Assembly (NCBI GenBank): GCA_014904845.1
Contig: MU119202.1
Coordinates: 744,001 to 808,000, forward strand
DNA from: Acephala macrosclerotiorum
Lineage: Eukaryota; Ascomycota; Leotiomycetes; Helotiales; Mollisiaceae
Reading direction: 5' to 3'
DNA: 64,000 nt
The notes under the pieces are model-generated. The model made no database searches, had not been told where the DNA came from, and worked only from the letters and a program-made list of their open reading frames with translations. Both the position numbers and the translations under genes were made by a program. Position 1 is the first letter of the stretch. Every line of letters begins with the position of its first letter. Shown here in pieces: positions 1 through 12,004 of this stretch.

Positions 1-1150
1 AGTTTGAGCTACAAAAAGACTCTTCGTCTCTTCACTTGCACAGAAGAGCTAGACCAAAAGAAGTCAAGCATGAACCCCTAAAGAGCTCCGACAGCGGCGA
101 AAAGTGTAGATGTGCAACGAAACCTGCGCAGTGTCCCTCCGTTGTTTGGACATTCGCTTGACGTATCATAAAATAACAAGGAACCATCTTGAATAGATCC
201 GGAAAGCGTCCGCCGGGAGTAGGGCGCGCAACGAAACTTCAGAGTCAATGTTCCGCTTTGAAAGAGGAGTTTAAGAAATTGCCAACTGCTTGATAAAAAA
301 GAAGTGTATGATATCAAATTACATTGTGAAAAGAACTGTCTTCAATGTTATCGGAACATGATCCAAATGAATTAAAGTTAGACTGCCTCTATAGGGAGGG
401 TGGGTTAAAGAAATTGCTTTGATGGAAAGCGGTGAGGGGTTTGAAAAGGGGCCTCGCTTAGGAAAGAAGGTGCAAAATGAATACGTGAGAACAAGGCTTA
501 GAAAGAAAAGTAAATGAGGTTCCTGAAAGCAAGTACGGTTGCTGGCTCTCTGTTCATCGAGCCAACTTGCTATTTGTTCTCGGTAAACTCTCTCTCAGCT
601 AAACACAGATAACCTGAAAGTCTACACGAGCCTCACATGTTCGTGCACATTCTTTATTCTCAGCTTGACTTCAGGAAAGATTGTAGATAACAGGGTGTGC
701 GGCAGAAACACATATAATTCTTAATACCAATCATATCCAGTCATGCGAGGGAATGATCCATAAAACTTAGGTCCGCTGACCATCTTCGGAACTCAGACCA
801 GCGCTCGAAGGGCAGTTTGTTTCTAGTCCTTGCCTGAGACTCTTGACCGGCTTTTCGTTTTGCAGAGATGTTGCGCTTCGGCAGGATAATCAACTGCATG
901 GCCGAGGTACATCAGAAGGATAGGATAATGTGAGGTCATTCGCGACTCTGACCATCCTCATATTAGCAGGAAACGATTGGGTCTATCCTGGTCAGACTTA
1001 TCTGTAAGAACAAGTGCTCGACGTTTATTTGCATCTCTTGTCGAAAGGGGGGTTAGGTACTATAACTCAGCGAGCCAAATAGAGGTAGTGATGACGGTAG
1101 GGGGGATTCTGCTCGCCATTAGGCAACCTGAGAACGAGACTGTTGGGTGT
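1..1150. other. Intergenic, no gene recognised
   Basis: I see no open frame with recognisable protein similarity on either strand, no tRNA-like fold and no repeat. The stretch lies downstream of the decayed regulator that ends at 1151, so it may contain older decayed sequence. Confidence 0.4.
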
Positions 1151-3420
1151 TCAAGCCGCGTTATCATTGTAAACATTCATCCACTCGCTGAGGTTGCTGT
1201 CTGAGAATCCCAGAGGATTCCAGAAGTATGGGCTTGAACCTTCGATGATAGGATCTGCTAGATCGAATGTGCCAAATACGTTGCCAAATCCATGTGATAT
1301 CACATGTGGCAGAGTTGAGGCTGCAGGAGCCTAATCTCTGGCCTGAGGGTCGTGAATATTGTGTGCATCCATATGATTGGACATGGTGGAGCCAAATGTA
1401 GAAGAAAGCATTGTCCTGGCATCGCCAGCTAAGCTCCAAGTACTGGATATCTCCTGGAGAACGGAGTCAAGGATCGATATATTTGTGTTGATATCAACCC
1501 TTTTGATACGGCTCTGGTTACTTGCCGTGGTAATAGCAGTATTTAAGACGTGATAGCGCCAAGGACAAAGACAATTGGCGCATTCTTGAGACCATTCTGA
1601 CGATTGAAACGCTGGAAGATGTCATCGAATCTGTCGAGCATTCACAGATTTCGAGGGAGGGTTTGAGCATCCTCGCGGTCTCTTCTGATACTTTAGTGCG
1701 CTCCAGGACTAGGAAAGGGCAGTTGAGGGAAAGTCGTGCGCTGTGGTATAGAATACTATTGAGATTCAGTATTTGATCGGCATTGCTGGATTAGAACTCA
1801 CTGCAAGACATAAACGTTTGTGCGGACCGTCTCTGGTAGCGACGCCCACGTCTTCCACGACATGTCGCCAGGCAGAGTTTCGTGCCAGCTCACCAATTTC
1901 GAGTTCAGCTCGTGCAGTGACACCTCGGTCTAGCGTGTTGAATCGCTATGCAGCTCGGGACGTGGAGCAAATATCCGGGATAGAAGGTCTTCGATTCTGC
2001 GACTGAGCTCGACTTGCTGTTTAAACACGAGCGTCAACCTTGGCAAGACGGGCTTCAGATCCGTAAGATGACTCAACCACTCTTGCTCGAACTAGTTGTC
2101 TGCGCAAGGATGTTGACTGAATCATTGCTAGAGCTTAGCATTTTGAATCAAATCTCTTAATGTAATATGGGAGAACCTACAGCAATAGCTTACTTAGTTT
2201 GACGTTCGCATCATTTTCATAGCTGAAAGTTAGTCTTCTTAGGAACAAACTGCATAATCCAGGGGATATTAGCTGAAATGGAAATCCACATCCACCCAAG
2301 ATATCTCACTTATCAACGATGAAGCAACCCCAGTAAAGTTGACGTCGATACTCGTGAAGATCTGGAGGCAAGACTTATGTCTGCGCCCCGGAAACTTAGG
2401 TCTCACTAGAAGCCCAGGTCTTGACCCATGCGAAAAGTCATATATACCACTCTTCAGAATGAGATATTGTAGAAGAGAAAGATGGTAACCTACCTGGAAA
2501 TAGACAGGCCTTGGGGAGTTCTCGTTTGCTGAGTCCGTAAAAGGCACAATAGAGAAGTGCTTGGACAGAAGTGGAATGTGGCATTCCCAATCCTTGACTG
2601 AATAGAATCACCGCGTGTAATAGAATAGAATATACTTGAGTGTTGTTTGATTTTTGGATCTGAAGACATGCAATTTCTAATAATCCAAATCATATAAACG
2701 TGTTGGAGAACGGAATTGACTGGAAACAGTGTTGTTTTGATAATTGGTGAGAAATGCCTCTCGGTTAATGAATATAGATTGAGAATACTGCTAATGGAAG
2801 GAAAGCCCAATGCACTCGCTGAAAGGTTGTCCACGCAAACTCGTATCTTATAGAGAGAGGTAAAGGAAGTGTCAAATGAGAAGGTCGTGGCTGATCTACG
2901 CGTGGTGAATCACCAGTGTATACACTGGTTGGACCATGATAGAGAAGTGAGCTTGATATCTGTCAATTCATAAGACCAAGTGAGCACTTGAAAGAACCAT
3001 ACCTTGTTTGTCCTCGTGGAAAGAGGGATCGGCTGTCAAGTTAGCTCCTGCCCTGTCTAGTTCCGCTGAACTTTGCGCCGTGGTTGTGGCAGAGAGATGA
3101 TCTTCGAATGAGAGCTCATTCATGATACCATCACGTTCTTCCGGACTCGCAGGCTTTAGCCTCAATAGCAACGTTTCTAAATGAGCAGTTCAACCTTCCA
3201 AGGTCGTCACATATTCACGTGAGACAGGAGCTCTTTTTGAGTCGTCACTTCGAAATGCGCATGCAACGCCTGCTATTGAGCAGTTGATGCACGGATCGGT
3301 TCGAGAATATCTAATCTGATATCATCAGTTCAGGGGACAATGGTGAAGCTGTCGCGCATGTTCAACTTTCTCTGCTGGCATCTTTTGCGCCTTTTGAAGA
3401 AGTCAGATATTGAGATCAAC
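1151..3420 (-). pseudogene. Decayed Zn2Cys6 fungal transcription factor
   Basis: Read on the minus strand, pieces appear in the correct order for a nit-4/xylanolytic-activator-type Zn2Cys6 regulator. The first half of the cluster lies near 3340-3400 (CQQ-RKL..., one Cys lost). The second half, CINC...ACAFR, followed by SKRAPVSREYV, lies near 3200-3280. A linker helix LETLLLRLKPASPEERDGIM follows near 3110-3180, then LLYHGPTSVYTGDSPRVDQP near 2880-2960. The middle homology region (SLPETVRTNVYVLH, intron, ILYHSARLSLNCPFL) is near 1690-1870, and the acidic C-terminus ending in DNAA stops at 1151. Lesions include a stop just after the zinc cluster, stops near 1935 and 1330, and at least two frameshifts between about 1540 and 1640. 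It would have been a nuclear activator. Its neighbour is a dead sulfatase gene facing away from it. The start is not identifiable. Confidence 0.8.
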
Positions 3421-3921
3421 GCTGTGAACTTGAGATGATTAGTGTGTGACTTACGGTATCCTCTTCGCTCTTTGCGGCTCCATGTGTCATATTGTATGAG
3501 CGCTTCTGGGTCACTTCGTAATTGCGTTTGGCTGTTGACTGAGACATGGCATGGAAAAGGTAGGTTGGTGACGGGGTGGGGTTCGGCTGAGAGATCTCCC
3601 TGCGCGCGCTCGAAACGTGACCTCGAAAATGGCAAGCATTGGAAGGAGCGAAGGGCATATAGTAGAGAAGTGATTGAAGGTGTTTTCGTCTTTAACTCGA
3701 TTTGTTTTTCCTCGAACCTAGAAGGGAGGAGATGTCGCACCTGCCGAAAAGTGAGAAGAGAGCCAGAGAACTAGGTAGTCTAGGACTACAACTCCGTGCC
3801 GGACCCGCAAGACAGAATCGGGGTAGTAAATTCCTCTAAGTTTGAAGGCTCTCCCCAATCTTCCATTTTGTAGCGAAATTGTCCTCGCTCTGGGAGCTCC
3901 CACGCTTGCAATACCACCACC

Positions 3922-3942
3922 AAAAAAAAAAAAAAAAAAAAA
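3922..3942 (+). repeat. Poly(A) tract, 21 A
   Basis: An uninterrupted run of 21 A lies 11 bases before the first ATG of the sulfatase pseudogene. It is a simple homopolymer. Its position upstream of the gene, in the sense orientation, does not fit a retrocopy tail. Confidence 0.9.
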
Positions 3943-3953
3943 GGGGCGAAGCC

Positions 3954-5116
3954 ATGTCCACGGACACAGCCAAGCCGAACGTCGTCTTGATTCTAGCAGA
4001 CAACCTAGGCTGGGGAGAGCTGGGATGCTACGGCGGTATCCTTCGTAGTGCCGCAACCCCTCGAAACGACGCACTAGCAAAAGAAGGGCTACTCCTCCAC
4101 AACTTCAGCGTCGAAAGTGACTGTGTTCCTACCCGGTCTGCGCTCATAGCAGGAAGGTACTTCATTAGGATAGGGTGTTTGCAATCAGTTCCAGCAGGAA
4201 TGCCTCAAGGTCTGACTCCTTGGGAAGAAACCCTGCCTGAGGTGCTTCAGAAATCCGGACACACGAATGCTCATTTCGGGAAATGGCATCTGGGAGATGT
4301 TCTCAGTCGTTTTCCTTCGGATCAGGGCTTCGATGAGTGGTATGGCATTCTCGACAAATTGAAGCAAAGAATCCATTGTTCCTGTATCATCCTCTCGTAC
4401 ACCTGCATCTTCCAACTCTAGCCCATCCTAACTTTGTACGGAAGACTGAACGAGGGAGTTTGCGGACTCGATGGCGGAGATGGATTATAGAGTTGGACAA
4501 CTTCTCGATCATATCAACTCTTGGAATAAGAGACAATACTGTGTTGATCTTCGCGTCTGACTGTGGGCCTGAGTTCCGTCCACCATATCGAGGTATAGAT
4601 GCGCCGTGGACTGGCACATACCACACTGCCATGAAAGGCAGTCTTCGCGCGCCTTTCGTCACTCGTTGGCCAGGCCACGTACCATTCAATGTCACCTCAA
4701 ATAAAATCGTCCGCGTCACCGATATCTTCGGCACCATTCTTGGCGTGACAGGCACGGCATTGCCCAACGGTAGGCCCATTGATGGCATTGACCAAACATC
4801 GTTCTTCAAAGACCCGTCGAACAGCAAACCGAATCGAAAAGGTTTCCTCTTCTACATCAAGAACGATTCGCGAGCGATCAAGTGGCGAGACTGGAAGCTG
4901 CATCTTTTCTGGGAACTATAAGTAAATGCAGGAAAGGGGAAATTGGAGTCGCCATACCTATTCAATGCTGTGAGGGATCCTAAGGAGGAAACCGATGTGT
5001 TGGCATTCAACACATGGACGTTACAGCTAATTTTGAAGATGCAAGCAGAACTCTTCAAGAGTTTGAAGAAGGACCCGGCATCGAAGAACGGATTGGAAGA
5101 GGCGTTTTGGGGATGA
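3954..5116 (+). pseudogene. Decayed arylsulfatase (sulfatase family)
   Basis: The first ~130 codons are intact. The N-terminus is VLILADNLGWGELGCYGG, with the metal-binding Asp region. The active-site motif CVPTRSALIAGR supplies the Cys that becomes formylglycine, and the second signature is GHTNAHFGKWHLG. After the GFDEWYG motif (about 4330) the frame breaks. The continuation KNPLFLYHPLVHLHLPTLAH is in a second frame and EFADSMAEMDYRVGQLLDHI in a third, then the second frame resumes with DNTVLIFASDCGPE. An in-frame TAA at 4919 interrupts WKLHLFWEL before the usual C-terminal KGKLESPYLFNAVRDPKEETDV, which ends at 5116. The total, about 390 residues, is shorter than the usual ~500, so the middle also seems deleted. 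An intact gene would hydrolyse sulfate esters. This one cannot encode the enzyme. Confidence 0.88.
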
Positions 5117-5520
5117 ACAGTCGATGCATCAATGGATCGACTTGAAGAAGCCGCTCGATACTGAAGCAAATAAAATGCTTGGAAGTGTATGCTGGAATGC
5201 TTAGAGGGACCGAAAGGATACGTGCTCAAGCCCCGCCAATTTGGGTCGGTTCGGAAATTTCTAGTATCTGTTTTGTCTATCACTCTTTGAGATCTACCCA
5301 ACTCATAAGAAGGACGCTTGATATGGAAAACTTCCTTAATTTAGAAATTGCGAGTTGCTCTTTCTCATATGAATCTGTACACACAACTGTCGATCTACAG
5401 GCACTTGCTTTTGAGATGAGTGCTGAACAAAAACACCAATCTCAACCTTCAACCCGAGAGGCCAAAATGTCGCAGAATTCCACTCGGAACCTGTTCAAGT
5501 CCGAGATACTCCTTCTGCCC

Positions 5521-5592
5521 CGAACCTCCGAACCTCCGAACCTCCGAACCTCCGAACCTCCGAATCTCCGAACCTCCGAATCTCCGAATCTC
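5521..5592. repeat. 8-bp minisatellite, 9 copies
   Basis: Nine head-to-tail copies of CGAACCTC or its one-base variant CGAATCTC. The first five are identical; copies 6, 8 and 9 carry the C-to-T variant. There are no spacers, so it is a simple tandem array. Confidence 0.97.
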
Positions 5593-5727
5593 ACTCTCCG
5601 ATTTCTTTCTCCGAATCGGTGATAATCGCCAAAGGGCCTTATCGGCACTCAAGATCAAGCTTCAAATTTCTCACCTCATCAAAAGCTCCTATATCCCCAC
5701 TAGAGGCTCTTCCCGAGCCCGAACCCC

Positions 5728-5886
5728 TACTTCGTAGTCTGGGTAATAGCTACGCCAAGCCTCCTAGGAGTTCTTTGATTGCAGGGGAAATTGTCCAATA
5801 AGATTCTCGAATTCTGTGAAGTATTACCTATATAAGTTAAGACTGCTTGGTGGAGATTTTGGAACTATTACCCAGACTACGAAGTA
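5728..5886. mobile_element. Candidate MITE (159 bp, 22-bp terminal inverted repeats)
   Basis: Bases 5728-5749 are the exact reverse complement of 5865-5886, giving 22-bp perfect terminal repeats that begin TACTTCGTAGTCTGGG. The arms continue as an imperfect match (CCAAGC inside the left arm, GCTTGG inside the right). The element begins and ends with TA, which fits a Tc1/mariner- or pogo-type TA insertion, although no extra flanking duplication is visible. It has no coding capacity. It could instead be a chance or structural palindrome. Confidence 0.6.
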
Positions 5887-7877
5887 TTATCTCAGACGCA
5901 GTGAGGTACCGGCTGTAGCCTCATGGCAAGGTAGATCGAGGCTCCCACCGCCATCCTTCCGCAAGGTCCAAACTTTCTGCCATCCCCGTACCCACATCAA
6001 GGGACCCTTGAAGCCAACAAGACTGAAGTCTTCCTCCAAGTTATATCAAATCGACGTTTCCGGTCGTAGGTGCGCGAAAAAAAAGAATCAACCTCAGCTG
6101 AGTAAGAGGTAGGCAGAAGATGCAGCTGTGCAATTCCAATCATCTGGTTTCGAAGGGTTTTGCTAAAGAGATGGTTGTGTAGATACGAGGGGAAGGGTTA
6201 AACGTTAGTTTGGGTTGTACTTTGAAGCCGTGCGCTGACCAATCAAACGTCATCGGCTGCAGTGAGGACTTATTTCCGCTCAAGTATCCAAAATGTGACC
6301 TAATTAACAGACATTCACAGGAAGATATCAATTACACAGCCTCGTATGGCCCTCAGCCATCGTCTGAGAATCTCATCGTCACCCACATCCTATCCGGCTC
6401 CTCCCGACAACGGACAGGGAATCCCACGATCGACGCGTGTGGCCCTTAGTGGCGGCCGCCTCCCCCAAATCGGCACTCCCGTTTTGGATTTAAGGTTAAT
6501 GTCCTGGCATTCATGACAAGCAGGGTTGTTGAGAAACGCCATTTTCCTCTTCAAGGCGCAACAGATACACATACAGCGTCACATCGCGCCCCGTCGGTAC
6601 CGCATGCCGTGTGTAGCTTCATCCAACGTATTTCTGCCAAGTTCATCGTTCTTTTCCCGTTCCCAGAAGTCGGTTTGGGTTAGAAGATCGTTTCGTCATT
6701 TTGCTTCACTATCATATCCTCATTCCAACGTCATGGGTCGTGAAGATCGTCTACGAGGGTTACGATGCTTACTTGAGATCCGGGACCGAAGTCATGAAGG
6801 AAGAACTTGATGCCAAAAATAGAACTTCATGTCTGTCAAGTGAAGGTGAAGACTCAGACCCCATACAAAGGATTGAGGTTCATCTGCTTTAATCTCTAGG
6901 TAATCAACACGTTTCTAAACTCTAAGCAAACTTCAGATGAAATCCATGGATACCAGAAAATCGTCCGTAAGCTTACGCACGACATTTAGTCTTTTTTGCG
7001 GGACGTCGAACATTCCATGTTTGCTTCTTGGTTTCTTCCCCAATGCATTAATAGATTCATCACATCTGCAGCATCCAAGTAACGTTGCAAGCCTCCTTCC
7101 CTTTTCCCCTGTAGCCCTTCGCTTGTCGTTAACCAAAACCAATGAGAGCTCCAAAAACCAACGTATACTCGACCGATCTCAAGCTTACCTCCACTACTGC
7201 CAAACTACTCTATAAGCAAGTGACGGCCCCAACACTACCCACTCTATCCCATCCGACTGGAAGTCCCTGTCTTCGGCTGAGTCTAGTCACCTTCTAAACT
7301 TAAACAAACAACTACAAACTCTGAGTCCTGCCAGTGCCAGCATGGCTGACCATATCAATAAAGTTTAGATCCCCACGAGATTAAGGTTCCGGATGATCCA
7401 ATCCTAGCCCTATTCAGTGTTCCCACTCTAGCTCTCAAGGTCCTCACCTCAACTAACTCACCTCGCTCTACACCATTTCGCCGTTCGTGCGTACTTTTGG
7501 CTGACATGATCTACCCTCTTGCATATTAGTTTGAGCTGTGTGAAGGCTGTGGCGATGATTGAGTTCGAGAAGAGCCGTGTCGGAGGGGCTCGTAAAATGG
7601 GAATCTCCATCCCATCCGTATTCGTGAATCGACGTCATTGAAGATCGGACACGCTGAGAGTTCGGATATTGAGACGAGTTCCATCACTAACTCCGGTTTC
7701 CGCGAAGGTATTTTCTGAACCTGGAGAACATGTGGGAAATTGATGAGGATGTGTAGAAAAATTGAAGTTGATCATATACAACGCCAGATTCTAGGCCCAG
7801 CTGTTCTTGATATGTTCATGATATGTTCAAAACGCCCATCGCTATGCATTTCCTCCCAAATCCCACCCAAGCCATAT

Positions 7878-9144
7878 TTACCACTCCGCTAACAACGGAG
7901 CGCCTCTCTGCCTCCGCCAAAAGTTCGCCCTTTGTGTCCAGCCAGTCCCCAAAAGCCAACCCCACCGCTCAAGCAAAGGCTGAGAAAGCTCCCAAGACAT
8001 CTCATTGAGTGGTTCCTCACCCCAGATAATCACTTGCCCCACCTCATCCCTGTCCCCTCCTATGATTCCCAAGTCTGCGCAGAAACTCCTCGCAACGTCG
8101 GTGGTGACTGTCATGAGGCGTTCTCGTAGTGATGGGGAGGCGATCATGTCGATTCCGTAGTAATGAGGAGTTCCAAGTTGTGCTTTGCTGGGTTTGAGAG
8201 AGGTGGGGAGGGTTTCGCTCATGGTTCGCAGGACTGCGAGATGGCGTTGGGGGTCGGAGATTACCGCGGGGTCAGAGTAAAGTGGTCGAAACGTCTCCAG
8301 GATCTCGTTTTTCGCTTTAGTTCGATCGTATGGGACCATTACCATCGTTCTGTGAAATGGTCAGAATGAGAGTGATAGAAGATTGGGACCGGTGTAACGA
8401 ACGGTGGCTGAGCAGAGACTCTTCGTTGGCCTGGCACCAGGGGTGCTTGTGCCTCGACCGACGACTGGGAGATGTTCAGAGACTGAAAAGAGGGTCCCAT
8501 TGTAGATCGAGAACTTCGGAACCCTGATGACTCAGGTGAGCTTTGTGAATTATGACGGAGTCCAGATGGATGTACCATAGAGTATGGCTGAGATGACAAC
8601 GCAGAAGGGTCGGCATATGCTTGCATCGGAGGTGTCAACATCGAGGATGTTAATGATAGAGCCGCCATTGGCATCATATCTGATCCCAAACTTGCTGGTG
8701 GGCTGCCTGCGCCTGAAATCGAAGTGCCCGAGATCGAGGGAGAGAGCGAATATTGGCGCGTGTTGGAGATGGATGGAACGCTCACGGGTGCAGACATGAG
8801 GTGACTTGATGAAGACGATGAACCATAGATCTGTGCTCGTAGCGCTTCGTTCTCCCTCCTCAATTCATCGTTCTGATATCGTAGGCGCTCAATCTCTTCT
8901 GATTGCTCAGAGTTCTGCTCCTTCTGTGCTTGCTCGAGGTTCTTGAGATGCTCCTTCCTTCTGCGGCCTGAGGCAGATTGTTAGTATGGTTGAGACCATG
9001 AGTGCTGGCTTGGGTCGTACGGAATTCTCTTTGAGCAAGTCGATTGTACTATGTACATGTTACTTTTCATGTCCCAAGGTATTGGCGATGGGGTAGTGAA
9101 CCTACCTCGCGCTTGCGCTCTTCCTTGTCTGCTGCTGAATCCAT
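7878..9144 (-). CDS. bZIP transcription factor with DUF3425 C-terminus
   Basis: Model: complement(9106-9144, 9021-9048, 8403-8967, 7878-8349), 367 aa. The three introns are 57, 53 and 53 nt and all phases close. The basic region runs across exons 1-3 (NRLAQREFRRRRKEHL, about residues 15-30) and matches the Yap/AP-1-like N-x-x-AQ-x-x-FR pattern. A leucine-zipper coiled coil follows to about residue 65. Residues ~70-210 form a Ser/Pro-rich disordered linker. The C-terminal ~155 residues look like the DUF3425 domain common in fungal bZIPs (FRPLYSDPAVISDPQRHLAVLRTM; AQLGTPHYYGIDMIASPSLRERLM). It is a nuclear DNA-binding regulator with unknown target. The start Met was chosen because it precedes the basic region; the frame stays open further upstream but looks non-coding. 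Confidence 0.85.
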
Positions 9145-12004
9145 GCTGCTGCCCTTGAGGGAATACTCTCTTAATGTTCGAGTGATGGTCGTTGAAACTG
9201 TCATTGTGAAAGGAAGTACAAAAGGATACTTATTAATTCTTGTAGAATTCACAAATATTCTAGAGAAGTTGCGATCTGAATCCTTCGTATGGGTCTGAGT
9301 GAGATCATATACCCTGCCCCTTCCTGCAACTGCATCTGCAGGACGCTGCGAATTACTCAATTGAGAAAGGCAGCAAACAATACCATGCTAGTTAGCATTT
9401 AATTAGTTCTCAGCCTTAGAGACTAAGGCGACCCTAGTATTCCAGAAAAGTTGCGGTGGTGCCTTTTAGGCCAATGCCATGTGCATGGCGGGTTCGCCTC
9501 GAGTACCGCTTCTCCACGTTTTCCAAAAGCTGGAAATAAAACATCATCTTAGGAACAACGCCGGTGCGCTTACCTGAGACAATTCTCCCACTATAGAATT
9601 CCTCTATCAAGCTACGGTACTCGCAGAGTTGCTATCACCAAATCAGCCCGGACCTACTATTTTTACACTAGCTTGTAGGGCTCAGCACTGAGCCATTCAA
9701 ACCAGGCCGTTCCTCTCTAGAAAGGCTAGCCGCCCGTTGATCCTTTGCATGAGTCCTAGTATGAGGCTTCAGCCCAGTCGTCGATAGGTCCGGTACTGTA
9801 AACTTAAAAATTTAAGGCATAGTCATCCTGTGGGCAATGCGGGCAGCCACTGCTCTCAAAGACCTCATGCTGTGGGTCGTGCCCCCAATGTGAATAGAAA
9901 AGAGTCAGATTTTAGAAAGCGAGGTTTTAATGCCGACACGGCGTGGTGTCGTGAGGCATGAGGCACACTTCTGAATACAATTGTGGGGTTTTGTCAGCAA
10001 GGATCGACATCGTGACGGAGATTCTGCGCTGGTCGACAACGGAAACACCGCAGAACGAGCGGTGAGGACCTCGAATTCTGTATCTTGGGTCTTAGGCCCC
10101 CAACATGACTGGAGATATTGCGGATATACTACTGATGACTCTTCTAAGGGTCATTTGGACTCGAGAATGGGATTTCCGATGACTTGCATGGTACCTGATC
10201 GGATATTGAATCTGTACCTGAGAGACGGTGGAAGAGGCGTCTTGCGAACGAACAGGCAGATATGGTAAGCTAGTTGCGAAAGCGAATGGAACGACGCTGT
10301 AGCCCAGTAAAGCCACTGATTTCTTACAACGACGGTGGTCGGTGGTTGGTGGTCGGTGGTTGATGGCGAGTGGCTGAGAGAGGTCGTTCAGCCTTGCGTC
10401 GATGACCGAGCAATTTTCTGAACGATAGGAATCGCTGGAAAGCCTAACAGGATTGATTCATACATGATCGACGCAGACCCCTCCGAGATGCTGGGGATCT
10501 TGATCTAGCATGCTGGGATTGGAGGAGAAAGGGAAGGGATCCCAAACCAGCATCATCTTTGGCAACAGGGTTTGGCGAACCCGAGGAATCATCTAATTGG
10601 TACCCAAAGAAAGAAACCCGGAATTCAAAGTGCTGGGAGCTGCTTCGAAACGTGGGAGTTGAAAGTTAGCAGTATCGTGTGGGATGGGCAACAGAATTAT
10701 GCTGAATTGGTCACTCCGCCGTGTGCCATTGAGTTGGATTGGCCGGCTCGTACTCTGTCAAACAGCTTAATTTGAGCCTTATGATACACCGGACAAAGCG
10801 ATGATATAGATACACCTCCTCTAGGCGGAGAAACCCTTGAGGAAAAGTCTAGCATCTCGAGCAGAGCGACGTCTCCTCTCTGGCGTCTGATAGGAAGCAT
10901 CCGGTTCTACGGCCCGGATCCATCTCTGTTTCTCTTGGCCCCGATCACTGCCATCTTGGTCTAAGTGCCGGCACTTAGCTGCCGAATGGACTCAGTAAGC
11001 AATAACTTGCTCGAAGAGGAAATCCAAGTAGCTTCCACGATCCAAACCCTAAAGTATCCAATTTTAGGTCCTCGGAAGTACGCCGAAGACGTCACCCAAC
11101 GCCGACGGGAAGCGTTTTTCGTGTGGGCCGTTTTGTTTCGTGAACCTGGGAATTTCCCGCCTGGTTGCCGTTGCTTCCATACAACTTTCTGATAACCTTC
11201 AAAGGGTAAACTTAGAGGTCCCTCAATTTCAAGGTGACCTTCGGAGACTTATGCCTTGTTGGGTGCGGCATTGACTCCTCAAGGGCAGTGTTGCGGCATT
11301 ATTGCTGGGAAACTGTTCCCATCTCGTGCTGTGCCCTGAGCGTGACGACACCCAAATCCTGCTGTTCTCTCGGTCTGCCTGATGAACGGAGGAGTGTCTA
11401 TTCTCATGGACATAGGATATAGGAGTTAAGTTGAAGCCATCTCTTTTTGTATGCGATACGAGAACAGTGCTTGAATTGATTGTCGCAAGCTTTGAGAAGG
11501 GCAGTTGGAAAGGAAGTTGGGGTGAGCACGAAGTTTGTGTTGAAGAATGAGCCAACGTCTCAGCCACAGAACATGGATATACACCCGGCGGGAATAACTT
11601 CGATCTGGTACAATCCTACATGAAACAGCTCAACTATGTTATCCTTTTCGTCTGCAATACGACCATGCGTATAGTTTCATTTGCTTATTCTTGATACGAA
11701 GCACTGTATTTTATATATAAACTGAGAGAAAGAAAGTGTGCAACATCCCATTCAGGTAGCGCTTGATGAGAAGACATATGTGTTAAATCCTTGATTAATC
11801 GAAATTCTCGAGAAATTGTTGTTGAAGACTCAACGCCGCAAATAGGACGCCGTCTCCAACCCGCTCTAATAGCGTTCTAGGCGTTGAAGCCAGTCCTTTG
11901 CTATGTGTAATCTTGATGCTTCCATTCTCGCATGTTTCATTACTATGTGCAGGTGCCAAAAACAAGGTGGTATTTAAACAAAGCTCCGCTCCACGTCTCA
12001 AAGA
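9145..12004. other. Long intergenic region, no gene recognised
   Basis: About 2.9 kb without a supportable gene. It contains two perfect 14-bp tandem copies of GGTGGTCGGTGGTT (10334-10361). Its short open frames show no domain, no introns in phase and no coding bias. Confidence 0.45.

Larger units (their letters stand above)
5117..7877. other. Intergenic with minisatellite and small TIR element
   Basis: No protein gene is recognisable. Contents are the 8-bp minisatellite at 5521-5592 and a possible MITE at 5728-5886, listed separately. Short open frames around 6500-6900 have no recognisable domain and no supporting introns. Confidence 0.5.

Noticed and set aside
3922..3942. Poly(A) run as the tail of a retrocopied sulfatase
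   Set aside because: The run is upstream of the start codon in the sense orientation; a retrocopy tail would be downstream.
5521..5592. CRISPR-like array
   Set aside because: The repeats are 8 bp with no spacers, and the genome is fungal; it is a minisatellite.
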